Part shown: positions 24,258 to 33,479 of the stretch, piece after piece
Layout of the letters: the number at the start of each line of letters is the position of its first letter
Position numbering within the stretch: the stretch's first letter is position 1
Origin: JAFDXJ01 sp039811225
GTDB lineage: Bacteria; Bacteroidota; Bacteroidia; Chitinophagales; Chitinophagaceae
Direction of reading: 5' to 3'
Assembly: GCA_039811225.1 (NCBI GenBank)
Contig: JBDHYG010000001.1
Span: 62,001 to 126,000 of the forward strand
DNA length: 64,000 nucleotides
Made by a program: the position numbers and the translations under genes
The notes under the pieces: model-generated
Told to the model about the DNA's origin: nothing
Seen by the model: only the letters and a program-made list of their open reading frames with translations
The model's database searches: none

Positions 24258-24890
24258 TTACCAGTATTTTTGGTTAGCAGTTCCGTAGAGGTCAAGTACT
24301 CTTTTGGCATCGTTTTTCTTTTTCGCTCTCAGGTAGCTTACAGAAATGTTCTTGTTAGTATAGTAGCGCACCAGGCTGTGGTACTCCTTTACCTCTTTGT
24401 ACACACGATCAATAATGTCCATACGCTCTTTGTCATTCAACGAAAGGCTTGTAGAGGTTACAATCTGCTTCAATTCTTTCAGCAGTTCGGTACTTTCATT
24501 GAGCAGCGCCGAATAACCGTTGCCGATAGCGACCAATTCCTGTGGGGTAAAATTTGGGTCGTTCATCATCTTACCAAAATTCTGCACGTACATTTCGGAT
24601 ACATCGCCTACCAATAAAACCGTTTGCTGTACTTTACGGGCATCTTTTACAAGGTTGTTGATAGCTTTCAGCTTGTCGTAATACTCTTTGCCCTGGTCGT
24701 ACACTTTCTTCACTTCGTTGAAGTTCTTTATCACATTGCTCACGGTCGAAGAAGTCTGTATGATTTCGTTCGCAGAGTTGATAATCCCTGAAGCCAAATT
24801 TGCGGGGTCGGTTACCACCCACTGGGCTTTTGCTGACGGTGCTACGGCGAGCATCAGTGCCGTACACACCAGATACAATACTTTTTTCAT
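24258..24890 (-). CDS. traI: Conjugative transfer protein TraI (DUF4141-like)
   Basis: A 210-residue exported helical protein. A signal peptide (KVLYLVCTALMLAVAPSAKAQ) precedes WVVTDPANLASGIINSANEIIQTSSTVSNVI and a long helical region, the layout of VirB5/TrbJ-like proteins. It follows the traG ATPase gene by 26 bp. VirB5-type proteins associate with pili; whether this one does is inferred. Confidence 0.85.
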   Translation of the reverse strand: MKKVLYLVCTALMLAVAPSAKAQWVVTDPANLASGIINSANEIIQTSSTVSNVIKNFNEVKKVYDQGKEYYDKLKAINNLVKDARKVQQTVLLVGDVSEMYVQNFGKMMNDPNFTPQELVAIGNGYSALLNESTELLKELKQIVTSTSLSLNDKERMDIIDRVYKEVKEYHSLVRYYTNKNISVSYLRAKKKNDAKRVLDLYGTANQKYW

Positions 24891-24916
24891 TGTTCTGAAT
24901 TTTAAAATGTTAATGA

Positions 24917-27421
24917 CTATTGATTTGCTTTGTCCCGCCTTTGCATTGCGATATGTTTAATGGCGAGTTCTACATTACCGTCCAATTCGGAAGCAAGCTG
25001 CATTACTTCCATTTTTTCGGTTTCTTCGGTCGTGTAAGCGAGGTATTCCTCCAAACTAACTTCGGTGGCATAGACTGCCGAGTGCGTACCACCTAAGCCA
25101 ATCCAAACCTCTTTGTAAAGTCGGCTCGCATCGTTGTTCATATTGATGGAAAGTACCTGCCCTTTCTCTTTGTCCGTAAGTCCGAGCATCGCCTGTATGT
25201 CATCAAACTTGTTCATATACTTGCGTTGGTCAAGCAGGATTTTACAGTCGGAGTTATTGATGATACTTTCTTTCACAATGGGCGACTGGATGATGTCGTC
25301 AACCTCTTGTGTTACTACAATCGCTTCCCCGAAGAATTTGCGGACGGTCTTAAACAAATACTTGATGTATTCCGCCATTCCCTCTTTCGCTATCGCTTTC
25401 CAAGCCTCTTCAATCAGGATGAGCTTACGAATACCTTTCAGTCGGCGCATCTTATTGATGAACACCTCCATAATGATAATCGTGACTATGGGAAAGAGGA
25501 TTTTGTGGTCTTTAATCGCATCAATCTCAAACACGATAAAGCGTTTGGATAAGAGGTCTAACTGCTTGTTGGAGTTCAGCAGGTAATCGTATTCCCCGCC
25601 TTTGTAATAGGGTTCGAGTACGTTCAGGAAGTTGGCAATATCAAAGTCCTTTTCCCTGACCTGCTTTTCTTCCAGTACCTTGCGGTAGTCGCCTTTTACA
25701 TACTCATAGAAACCGTTGAATGACGGGTAAACATCTTCCGTTTTGATACGCTCGATATAACCGCTTACTGCATTGGAAAGGGCAACTTCTTCCGAACGGG
25801 TTGGCGGCTCATCATCACGTTTCCATAAAGTCAGTATCAAAGTCTTGATACTTTCCCTTTTCTCAATGTCGAACACGCCATCATCGGTATAGAAAGGGTT
25901 AAAGGCAATCGGGTTATCTTCGGTATAAGTGAAGTAAACACCGTCTTCGCCTTTGGTCTTTCCTTTGATGAGTTCGCATAAGCCCTGATAAGAGTTACCC
26001 GTATCTACCAACAGTACGTGTGCGCCCTGTTCGTAATACTGCCGTACCATATGGTTAGTGAAGAATGATTTACCACTGCCGGAGGGACCAAGTATGAACT
26101 TGTTCCGGTTCGTGATGATACCACGCTTCATAGGCAGGTCGGAAATATCCAAATGGATAGGTTTTCCTGTAAGCCTGTCAGCCATCTTGATACCGAACGG
26201 CGAGGGCGAATTGTGGTAGTTGGTTTCTTCCGTAAAGAAGCACAATGCAGGCTCAATGAACGTGTAAAAACTTTCTTCGCTCGGAAAGTCGCCTGCATTG
26301 CCCGGCATTCCTGCCCAGTACAAGGTAGCCACATCCGTAGTGTTGTGCCGGGGTTTACACTCCATCAGTGCCAATGCACTACCGCAATCGTTCTTTAGCT
26401 GTTTCAGTTCCGCAGGGTCTTCCGACCACGCCATAATGTTGAAGTGCGCACGGATGGAGGACAGCCCGAAGCTGTGGGCTTCGTTCAGGTACTTTTCTAT
26501 CCACTCTTTGTTGATTTGATTGGCACGGCTGTACCTTGCCAGTGAGTGCATATTCCGTGCGGACTTCTCGAACTTTTGAAGGTTGTCTTCGCTGTTATCC
26601 AAAAAAATGTACTGGTTGTAGATGTGGTTGCAGCTTAACAGCAAACCCACAGGTGCAGCGAATGACAGGCGACAGTCGCTACGGTCGGTTGATAGCTTTT
26701 CAAAACGGGTATCTGCTGATACTGTTCCGGGCAGGTCGTCCGTATCGGAAAGCGTGTGCAGGCTTAACCTTTTGTTGCCGATGCGTACCTCTTCGTTTCC
26801 GAGTGCGATGTCCTGCATTGGTGTTGCGGCTCCCTTCGATAACGTGAGGTACTGTTCCAGTAATCCCTGTGTATTGTCCGTTCCGATAATGTCCTCTTCG
26901 GTCAAACGTTGCAGGCTTACAAAACCGCTATCGTTTACGATACGTTCAAACTGGGCGACCGCCTCCATAAAGCGGTGTATCGTTTCCTTGTTCCTGATTT
27001 CCTTTGGTATCAGCGTACCTTTGCAAAGCGAACTGAAGTTGCTTTGCATCCGTATTCTTTCCTTAGTGGTCTTCGTAAGGAACAGGTAGCAATAATGGTT
27101 CAGGAACGGTCGCTCGTTGAAATGGCGTTGATAAGACTTTGATAAAAAGCTCTGGTCTTCCTTTGCCAAATCGGGCGCATAGCTTTCCTTGATGTACCAA
27201 TCCTGTTTGTGAATGACCGTAAAATCAGGCAGGGTTTTAATCGCTTTATGCCAGGCGGAATGTATGGCTTCGTATTCCGCAGAAGCGACTGTGAACAGTT
27301 CCGGCAAACGCACTTCAAAGCAAGCGGTAATGTCCGCATCTTTGGATAAGATGCAGTTGTTCTCTACTGCCAGCAACGGAAATTTGTTTTCCAGTGTGGT
27401 GGTCTTTGCTACATTTCTCAT
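24917..27421 (-). CDS. traG: Conjugation system ATPase TraG (VirB4-like)
   Basis: An 834-residue VirB4-family ATPase that energises assembly of the mating channel. Walker A is LGPSGSGKSFF (around residues 442-452) and the Walker B region is RKLILIEEAWKAI. The motif VTQEVDDIIQSPIVKESIINNSDCKILLDQR is characteristic of VirB4/TraG proteins of Bacteroidetes ICEs. The N-terminal 400 residues form the membrane-associated domain. It overlaps traF by 4 bp. Naming follows CTnDOT, where this ATPase is called TraG; the coupling protein encoded at 37957 is a different protein. Confidence 0.95.
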   Translation of the reverse strand: MRNVAKTTTLENKFPLLAVENNCILSKDADITACFEVRLPELFTVASAEYEAIHSAWHKAIKTLPDFTVIHKQDWYIKESYAPDLAKEDQSFLSKSYQRHFNERPFLNHYCYLFLTKTTKERIRMQSNFSSLCKGTLIPKEIRNKETIHRFMEAVAQFERIVNDSGFVSLQRLTEEDIIGTDNTQGLLEQYLTLSKGAATPMQDIALGNEEVRIGNKRLSLHTLSDTDDLPGTVSADTRFEKLSTDRSDCRLSFAAPVGLLLSCNHIYNQYIFLDNSEDNLQKFEKSARNMHSLARYSRANQINKEWIEKYLNEAHSFGLSSIRAHFNIMAWSEDPAELKQLKNDCGSALALMECKPRHNTTDVATLYWAGMPGNAGDFPSEESFYTFIEPALCFFTEETNYHNSPSPFGIKMADRLTGKPIHLDISDLPMKRGIITNRNKFILGPSGSGKSFFTNHMVRQYYEQGAHVLLVDTGNSYQGLCELIKGKTKGEDGVYFTYTEDNPIAFNPFYTDDGVFDIEKRESIKTLILTLWKRDDEPPTRSEEVALSNAVSGYIERIKTEDVYPSFNGFYEYVKGDYRKVLEEKQVREKDFDIANFLNVLEPYYKGGEYDYLLNSNKQLDLLSKRFIVFEIDAIKDHKILFPIVTIIIMEVFINKMRRLKGIRKLILIEEAWKAIAKEGMAEYIKYLFKTVRKFFGEAIVVTQEVDDIIQSPIVKESIINNSDCKILLDQRKYMNKFDDIQAMLGLTDKEKGQVLSINMNNDASRLYKEVWIGLGGTHSAVYATEVSLEEYLAYTTEETEKMEVMQLASELDGNVELAIKHIAMQRRDKANQ

Positions 27422-27747
27422 ACGGCATTCTGTTTAGGTGTGAATTTTAAATAGCGGTGTACAGGCTTGCGGCAGATGATGTAGCGGGGATGCCTTTTAT
27501 TGCCTGCAATTTTCATCAGCCCGTGTTCGCCGTACTTCCTGTTCAGCGAAAAGGTCTGCCATACGATGAGCGAAGCACCGCCTGCTCCGAGGAACAGGCA
27601 GATGTAAGAGTTTACGCCTGCCATATACAGTATCATCACGAGGATAAGCGTACCGAGCAGCCCGCCTGCGAAAATGAACAGGTATTGTGCTTTCAGCCCT
27701 TTAAATTCCACCGTCCTGCCGATGCCTTTGTTGATATTGTAATTCAT
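27418..27747 (-). CDS. traF: Conjugative transfer protein TraF (DUF4133-like)
   Basis: A 109-residue membrane protein with two adjacent hydrophobic segments (LFIFAGGLLGTLILVMILYM and YICLFLGAGGASLIVWQTF) and a basic C-terminus, like VirB3-type proteins. The start MNYNINKGIGRTVEFKGLKAQ is chosen because the frame upstream of it reads into traE and lacks a plausible initiation site. It lies 11 bp downstream of traE and overlaps traG by 4 bp. Confidence 0.88.
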   Translation of the reverse strand: MNYNINKGIGRTVEFKGLKAQYLFIFAGGLLGTLILVMILYMAGVNSYICLFLGAGGASLIVWQTFSLNRKYGEHGLMKIAGNKRHPRYIICRKPVHRYLKFTPKQNAV

Positions 27748-27758
27748 AAGGCAAAGGA

Positions 27759-28064
27759 TTAAAGGAAGAATGAACGCAGGATAGTAGCGGCAACAATCAG
27801 GAAGATACACGCACCGAACCACGAAGCTGCGGTCTTACTCGTGTCGGGGTCGCCGGAACTGAATTTGTTGTACACCTTAACGCCCCCGATTAACCCGACG
27901 ACTGCACCGATGGCGTAGATTAACTGCGTTGCGGGGTCGAAATAACTTGTTACCATTTGGGTAGCCTCGTTGATACCTGCCGAGCCGTTTCCCTGTGCGA
28001 ACGCACCAATTCCTGACAGCATTGCCACGGCTGCCAGTAAAACTTTTTTTCTCTGTTTTTCCAT
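27759..28064 (-). CDS. traE: Conjugative transfer protein TraE (DUF4134-like)
   Basis: A 101-residue VirB2-like subunit. A cleavable leader (KKVLLAAVAMLSGIGAFAQ) precedes a small mature peptide with two hydrophobic helices (LIYAIGAVVGLIGGVKVY and WFGACIFLIVAATILRSFF). It is now the first gene of the traE-traQ transcription unit, because the upstream tra genes are separated from it by an IS element and a three-gene cassette. The 136 bp before it contain one GTGTTTGGC motif (28170-28178) but no clear TAnnTTTG box. Confidence 0.9.
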   Translation of the reverse strand: MEKQRKKVLLAAVAMLSGIGAFAQGNGSAGINEATQMVTSYFDPATQLIYAIGAVVGLIGGVKVYNKFSSGDPDTSKTAASWFGACIFLIVAATILRSFFL

Positions 28065-28200
28065 AATTGAAACACATTAATTTGTTACTGTTTATCCCGC
28101 ACTTTGCGAGCTTTCGGGACAAATGTCTTATGGAAAAAGAGGCGTTACCGTAAAGTGGCAGTCAAAGGAAGTGTTTGGCTGTGAGTGGCTGTTAAAGCAA

Positions 28201-29802
28201 AAGAGGCTGTCTCAAAAGGACAGTCTTTTTTTGTGCTTTGTTTAAAAATCCGATTTTTGAAGTTTTCTATTTTTGATTTTTTGAAAAACAAAGCTAAAAA
28301 AGTCAAAAAACAGTCTATTTCAGGCTGCTTTTGCCATTTTTTTGAGATTATGGGCAATGGCGAGAATGCCGATTTCTACTTCGACCTTGGTTTTTCCTCG
28401 AAGCATAAAGCGTTTAAAGTTTTTGTTGTGTTTGAGCTCTGCAAAAACAGGTTCAACATCGTGACATCGCTGTTTTCGGAGTTTGATGCCTTTTTTGGTA
28501 TTGAGTAGTTTGAAAACCCTTTCCCTGATTTTTGCCAGCTTCGGATTGTTTTGAGAAGTGGTTATTTGTTGCGATTTTTGGTCTTTTCTGAAGTAATTGT
28601 ATTTAACATAAGGTTTTATTTTCTTATTTTTCAGCAGGTTATAGTTTTCTTCCGAACCGTAGCCTGCATCGGCAACGAGCTCTTTCGGAACTTTATGATA
28701 GCTGTCTTCAAAACCTTTTAAATGAGACTCCAATGTTTTGGTATCCGTAGGATTGGGATGAATGGAATAATGTAAAATAAATTGTTTATTCGTAGAAATC
28801 TGTAGATTATAGGCCGCTTTGAGCTATCCGTTTCGCATATGATCCTCATTGCTCATTATTACATATTTATTGTTTTTTCAATGGAATTCGCGAACCTTCG
28901 GTTTCATCCGCATAAAAGTAGCATCTGTATCGGTTTTGGAATAAGAGTTTCTGGCTTGTAAAATCGCCTGTTGTTTTTTGTATTTATCCAAATTGTTTGC
29001 CCAGTTTTTATTGGCATAATTCAGTTTCTGGCGAACTTTCGAAGGTATTTTTTTATCCTTCAACACCTCGTTGATCTTGTCTATGGTTTGTGTTACTTTT
29101 TCGGAATCAATCTCCTTAAAATCGATATTTTCAGTGTTTTGAAGCTCTTCTTTTGCCACACTTTCTGCATAATTCCAAAGTTCTTCCAGTTGCTCTCCAA
29201 TTCTTACCTGATGCTTCTTGATGGCTCTTCCCCACACAAAAGTATAGCGGTTGGCGTTGGCCTCTATCTTGGTCCCATCTACAAAAGTGGTTTCCAGGCT
29301 TACCAAACCTTCCTTCTCCAAAAGCAAAACAATTTGTGTAAAGATGGCTTTTACTTCACCTTTCAATCGTTCGCTACGAAACCTGTTCAACGTATTATGA
29401 TCAGGACGGCTCATTGCCGAAAGCCACATAAAATGGATGTTTTCCTTCAATGCCTGTTCCATTTTCCGACTTGAATAAATGTTACTCAAATAGCCATAAA
29501 TCAATACTTTCAAAAGCATTTTCGGGTGGTAAGATGAAGTTCCTCCCGGTTTATAGCTTTTGATTAAGTTTTTAATATCCAAACCATCGATGATGTTTGA
29601 AACTATTTTCACAGGATGCTTGTCATCAATCAACTCCGATAAATTCGGAGGAAAAAGCAAATTTTGTTTGGGATTGTAATCTTTAAAGACTACTTTTGAC
29701 TTAGTTACCACACAGCAAATTACGAAATTTGCAACTATTAGGAAAGCCGAGGCTTTCCTTTTTTGCATAAAAAAGGCTATCTCGCTTTTGAGACAGCCTC
29801 TT
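28201..29802 (-). mobile_element. Decayed IS1182-family insertion sequence
   Basis: The ends are perfect 18-bp inverted repeats, AAGAGGCTGTCTCAAAAG at 28201-28218 and its complement at 29785-29802. Between them lies one transposase gene on the minus strand, broken by an insertion and stop codons. No clear target-site duplication is visible in the flanks. It lies between the first gene of the traE operon and the Argonaute cassette. Confidence 0.85.
28320..29768 (-). pseudogene. IS1182-family transposase, disrupted
   Basis: DDE transposase in two pieces. The N-terminal 296 residues (28878-29768) include FPPNLSELIDDKHPVKIV, MLLKVLIYGYLSNIYSSRKMEQAL, SRPDHNTLNRFR and the catalytic VDGTKIEANANRYTFVWGR. 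The C-terminal piece (28320-28733) includes VADAGYGSEENY and the terminal HDVEPVFAELKHNKNFKRFMLRG. After RMK, a 54-bp insertion (28848-28901) brings stop codons. The expected sequence then resumes as EDHMRNG, followed by an amber at 28824-28826 where the family has Gln. The element is unlikely to encode an active transposase. Confidence 0.85.
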
Positions 29803-29838
29803 TCAAATATTACTTATTAATTTCAGAAAACAATCACA

Positions 29839-30744
29839 TTATGAGTTGTTACTAATTTTTAGGTCATTTAGCATTTCTTTAGGATATCCAAATAGCTGCA
29901 TAATTATCTTTTGAGATGTATTCCTAATTACAGGTATTACATTTCCTAAAAAGCTAAGTCCTAATGCTCCAAAAATTGTAAATGCATAATTATACTTATC
30001 TATAAATTTTATAGACTCTGGACTATAATTTGGAAGTTTAAGAATTGCATAAACCAACAGTCCAAATAGCATTGCCTGAACTATCCAAGATATATACTTA
30101 ATTCGATTAATAAAATTTGCATTAAATTTCTTTAAGAGGTCAACCTCTTTTTTGTCAGGAACGTCTTTCAGTAAGAATATCGTATCGTAAGCTTTAAGTG
30201 AACATAGGATTTGAAAGTCACTTCTGTTCTCAAATAATTTTACATTTCCGGTAATTCTTGTGTATGTGAAACCTACAAAATCATTAGTCATTAAAGACTG
30301 ACCATTTATGCTTAAAAACATAAAAACTATTTCCGGTAGATTACTTGTACTATAATAATTTTCATTTAATATATTTTCAAATGTTATTGTTATAGAGTTT
30401 CTGTTCCTGATAGAAACAATATCTTTTATCCAAGTTTTATCTAAATTAAATTTTACTATACCTGATATTAAGGAAAAGATTAAGAAATCATCATTAACAA
30501 ATGGTGCTGGAGAACCTTTGCTCGGCTTACTCTTATTTTTTTTATTATAGTAACTTTCAAAATTCAGCTTAGTGTTTGATAAAATAGCATCTATTAAACC
30601 ATAAAAGATTTCTTCGCTTTCATTGGAGTTTTGACCTGAAGCAGTAATGTAAACTTTTCCAGATAAGAAATCATTGAAAGCTGAAAGCTTGGCATTCTCA
30701 CTCACTCTTGCCAAATAACCTATTCTTTCTTCTAAAGGAACCAT
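29839..30744 (-). CDS. Two-helix membrane protein coupled to a prokaryotic Argonaute (candidate effector)
   Basis: A 301-residue protein with a soluble N-terminal 210 residues of unknown fold, then two membrane helices near the C-terminus (about 217-235, YISWIVQAMLFGLLVYAIL, and 253-273, YAFTIFGALGLSFLGNVIPVI). It has no signal peptide, so the soluble domain is probably cytoplasmic. Its start lies 13 bp inside the Argonaute gene, so the two are translationally coupled. Inactive long pAgos are often paired with a nuclease, SIR2 or membrane effector that kills or arrests the cell on target recognition (established for that class). By position and topology this protein is the membrane-effector candidate; the domain itself is not one I can name. 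Confidence 0.75.
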   Translation of the reverse strand: MVPLEERIGYLARVSENAKLSAFNDFLSGKVYITASGQNSNESEEIFYGLIDAILSNTKLNFESYYNKKNKSKPSKGSPAPFVNDDFLIFSLISGIVKFNLDKTWIKDIVSIRNRNSITITFENILNENYYSTSNLPEIVFMFLSINGQSLMTNDFVGFTYTRITGNVKLFENRSDFQILCSLKAYDTIFLLKDVPDKKEVDLLKKFNANFINRIKYISWIVQAMLFGLLVYAILKLPNYSPESIKFIDKYNYAFTIFGALGLSFLGNVIPVIRNTSQKIIMQLFGYPKEMLNDLKISNNS

Positions 30745-33023
30745 TTCTTTCTTTTTAGACCATAGTTTAAGTTATCAGCATCCCAATTTGGAATATTTCT
30801 CATTTTCCCCAAAAGCTTTGAAATGAGATTAGAGTATTTCATTGTCGCAGGCTCTTCGCCAGGTAAAAAACTCCTCCAGGACAAGTACGTGAATGAAAAA
30901 ATCTGTTGGGTAATATATCCTAAATCATAGAACAGCAAATCATTTAAATCACTACTATTATAATTTCCTTGTGGCGTTCTGATATTTATTAGGACTGGCT
31001 TACTTATACCTTGTTTGGCTGTTTTCAATTCATTTGCCCCAAACATTTGCACGATACAAGTTTTCTCGTCAAGAACAACGTTACTCCCTCTATTTGGTAT
31101 ATATTGTCCTTTTATCACATTACTACCGTATTTAGATATTCCAGATTGGCTTATATCAAACAGCATTGTTGGATGAACAGTACTTATCGTAACGAACGCA
31201 AACTTAATCTTGTATTGGGTAATATCACGAACCAACTGACTAATAACATCAAATTCAGTGTTTTTGATGGGCTTGAAGATATGAAAAATTAGCCTAACCG
31301 TATCTCCATCAGACCATCCTTGTTCGGTGGAAAGTCTTATAATTGATTGCTTTAAACTTTTTAGTAACTCTTCAAAATAGCCCTCAAATGGAACGTCTTT
31401 AACTTTATCTCCAAGTAGATATTGACCATCACTTGACATAAATGTTGTGATACCCACAACTCGGTTCTGTTCAGCACCGGCATATTGATTTTTTCTCAAC
31501 CAACTATGACCAATACCAATAATTATTTCTTTATCAACGGAGCGTTGAGAAGGAAGAACCCACGGAGTTCCCCCAAGTTTAGCGTAAATCTGAAGAGCAA
31601 CCGAATTAAGAATATATTCGTTATGATTACCTATTATCTCAGATGTAACAAACTGTACAGGAATTTCTAATGATAAAAGCTTAGCTTTAATTCGGTAATA
31701 AGGGTTTGCTAAATCTGCTTGACGTTTAAAGCTTGCAGGGATTTCTATAATTGCCAAATGCGGTTTGTTTTCATCATAACCACTGATAACATTTAGATAT
31801 TCATCAATGCTATAAGCCTGTATTTCCCTTATATTAAGTATCACATCCTGCAAATCGTATTTTTTCTGAAGTCCTTTTTGAAAATATCGAGATTGAGGTA
31901 TCCCATCTTTCAAATTCGAGAGAAACTTTGTGAAATTGCCCCTATTATTTCTATTACAAATACAAAGCACGTTAGGACTTTTAATGTCAAAAATTGAACT
32001 ATCATATGGTCCATAATTTGACAAGCCTAAGTCTGGATTAGAACTATTTGTTTTAGTTGCTGCGGGGTCAAAAATAAAAGTGGGAGTTTTTAGCTCAATA
32101 CTATTTGATACCGATAACGGTTGGCTGTTAACTGTAAAACAAAAGCCATCTTTATTGTGAAATAAAATGGGGGCTGCATTTTCGCAAAATAAATGGTTTG
32201 ATATTTTTAAAATTTCATCGTACAACGCTTTTGTATTGTAAATATCGGAACGTTTACTCTCAATAAGGTTCATTATTTCATCACTTTTCTGTTGTGAAAT
32301 AGCAAATGATAAATAGTTACCTATATTATATTTGGATTTCTTGATGAATAATTGGTTGAGAGGGTATTCCTTAATTCCTTCGTTAGTCTCAATTCTCGCC
32401 TTATCATCAACTATTTCAGCAATTACTCCTAATAGTTCTTCATTAGGTGCGAGAACTTCTGTTAAACCTGGAAGTATCTCCGCATACAGAACATCAACAC
32501 CTATTAAGTTATAGCCTTCTGAATGCAGTTCTAAACAAGATTTGTTAAATACCCAATTACGTTTTATATTGATAAGAAAACCAAATTGTTTAATTCCATT
32601 TATCTCAGTTAGACGTAATTGAACCTCAATCAGTTTTTTATATGCGATACGCTTCCTAAGATTTTCCGGTAGTGCATTGTAAATAATATCATCTTTAGCT
32701 TGTGCAGAAAAAAAACGGAATGGATAAAAATCCACCGGAATATAGTTCGGAAATCTTTCTTTGAATGTCCTGAAAAAAAGATGTTTAATCAACGAAGCGG
32801 TAACCTGACTATCATCAAATATTCTCTTAGGTATAATTTCTCCTGTCAGGATTGTATCTTCTCCTTCTTTGTTTGATATATAGATATAGTCACCATTCCT
32901 AAAAAAAGAATGAGTTGCATTATATAATGCCCTTAGCTCTTTAAGCCGTTCTTCTGAATAAGGTTCTGTCTTAATCTGGTATTCTTCAAACTCAAACTTA
33001 ATTGGAAAGTAGTTTAGTTGCAT
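30732..33023 (-). CDS. Long prokaryotic Argonaute with degenerate PIWI catalytic site
   Basis: A 763-residue pAgo. The MID pocket for the guide 5' phosphate is intact as Y443, K446, Q457 (IPVQ) and K482 (YAKLGGTPW). PIWI follows: the strand IIIGIGHSW (about 500-508) has Gly where the first catalytic Asp should be, and the second-Asp strand reads FHIFKPIKN (about 581-589). The C-terminus is YLSWRSF...LNYGLKRKKWFL. The catalytic tetrad is therefore lost and the protein should bind but not slice, as in the long-B group. The start at 33023 is chosen because the longer open frame overlaps the XRE gene. It lies 4 bp after that gene and overlaps a membrane-protein gene at its 3' end. The region is A+T-rich compared with the flanking tra genes. 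Confidence 0.88.
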   Translation of the reverse strand: MQLNYFPIKFEFEEYQIKTEPYSEERLKELRALYNATHSFFRNGDYIYISNKEGEDTILTGEIIPKRIFDDSQVTASLIKHLFFRTFKERFPNYIPVDFYPFRFFSAQAKDDIIYNALPENLRKRIAYKKLIEVQLRLTEINGIKQFGFLINIKRNWVFNKSCLELHSEGYNLIGVDVLYAEILPGLTEVLAPNEELLGVIAEIVDDKARIETNEGIKEYPLNQLFIKKSKYNIGNYLSFAISQQKSDEIMNLIESKRSDIYNTKALYDEILKISNHLFCENAAPILFHNKDGFCFTVNSQPLSVSNSIELKTPTFIFDPAATKTNSSNPDLGLSNYGPYDSSIFDIKSPNVLCICNRNNRGNFTKFLSNLKDGIPQSRYFQKGLQKKYDLQDVILNIREIQAYSIDEYLNVISGYDENKPHLAIIEIPASFKRQADLANPYYRIKAKLLSLEIPVQFVTSEIIGNHNEYILNSVALQIYAKLGGTPWVLPSQRSVDKEIIIGIGHSWLRKNQYAGAEQNRVVGITTFMSSDGQYLLGDKVKDVPFEGYFEELLKSLKQSIIRLSTEQGWSDGDTVRLIFHIFKPIKNTEFDVISQLVRDITQYKIKFAFVTISTVHPTMLFDISQSGISKYGSNVIKGQYIPNRGSNVVLDEKTCIVQMFGANELKTAKQGISKPVLINIRTPQGNYNSSDLNDLLFYDLGYITQQIFSFTYLSWRSFLPGEEPATMKYSNLISKLLGKMRNIPNWDADNLNYGLKRKKWFL

Positions 33024-33027
33024 ATCA

Positions 33028-33321
33028 TTACTTCTTTTGTATTCGTTTTTCTGACTTTTTAAGTGCCTTGTATGCCAACGGTTCTTCTTCCAAAATTTCC
33101 ACAATCTTGTCCGAAAGCCAAATAACTAAAAGTTCATCCACCTCTACATCTAAGACTTCTGCTAATTTGGCAACTTGCTCTCGGTTAGCTTTTCTTTCAC
33201 CTCTTTCAATTTTACTAATAAGAGCCGTGTCTATTTCTAAAATAGCAGCAACTTGTCTTAGCAGCAGCCCTTTCTTTTCTCTTAGTTTCCTAACTATTAT
33301 TCCGAAGTTTTGGAGTTCCAT
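33028..33321 (-). CDS. XRE-family HTH regulator of the Argonaute cassette
   Basis: A 97-residue Cro/C1-type repressor with the HTH at residues about 7-60 (GIIVRKLREKKGLLLRQVAAILEIDTALISKIERGERKANREQVAKLAEVL). The tail is Lys-rich. It is first in the three-gene cassette and only 4 bp separate its stop from the Argonaute start, so it probably controls the whole operon, including itself. A small inverted repeat, TGAC-TT-GTCA, lies just upstream of its start and may be the operator. Confidence 0.85.
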   Translation of the reverse strand: MELQNFGIIVRKLREKKGLLLRQVAAILEIDTALISKIERGERKANREQVAKLAEVLDVEVDELLVIWLSDKIVEILEEEPLAYKALKKSEKRIQKK

Positions 33322-33326
33322 TTCAA

Positions 33327-33352
33327 TGACTTGTCACTTTATGTCAAATTTA
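33327..33352 (-). promoter_or_regulatory. Candidate promoter and operator of the XRE-Argonaute operon
   Basis: On the minus strand TAAATTTG (33352 to 33345) fits the Bacteroidetes -7 consensus TAnnTTTG. Between it and the ATG lies the inverted repeat TGAC-TT-GTCA (33327-33336). No -33 TTTG is found at the usual spacing, so the promoter is only partly supported. Confidence 0.4.
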
Positions 33353-33399
33353 ATGAAATTTTATTAACTTTTTGGTTAGTAAAGATTATAGAAAATAAA

Positions 33400-33436
33400 A
33401 AGGACAAAAGGATAATAAATATTTCCTTTTGTCCTT
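33400..33436. terminator. Hairpin terminator after traD
   Basis: A perfect 13-bp stem, AAGGACAAAAGGA (33400-33412) with TCCTTTTGTCCTT (33424-33436). It separates traD from the Argonaute cassette, so traA-traD transcripts probably end here. Confidence 0.75.
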
Positions 33437-33479
33437 ATAAAGCATCTACTATACGACGTTTAAGAAAAGAGTAGATATT

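Noticed and set aside
30732..33104. Longer Argonaute start at 33104
   Set aside because: The first 27 residues overlap the XRE gene; the ATG at 33023 has 4-bp spacing after the XRE stop and begins MQLNYFPIK.
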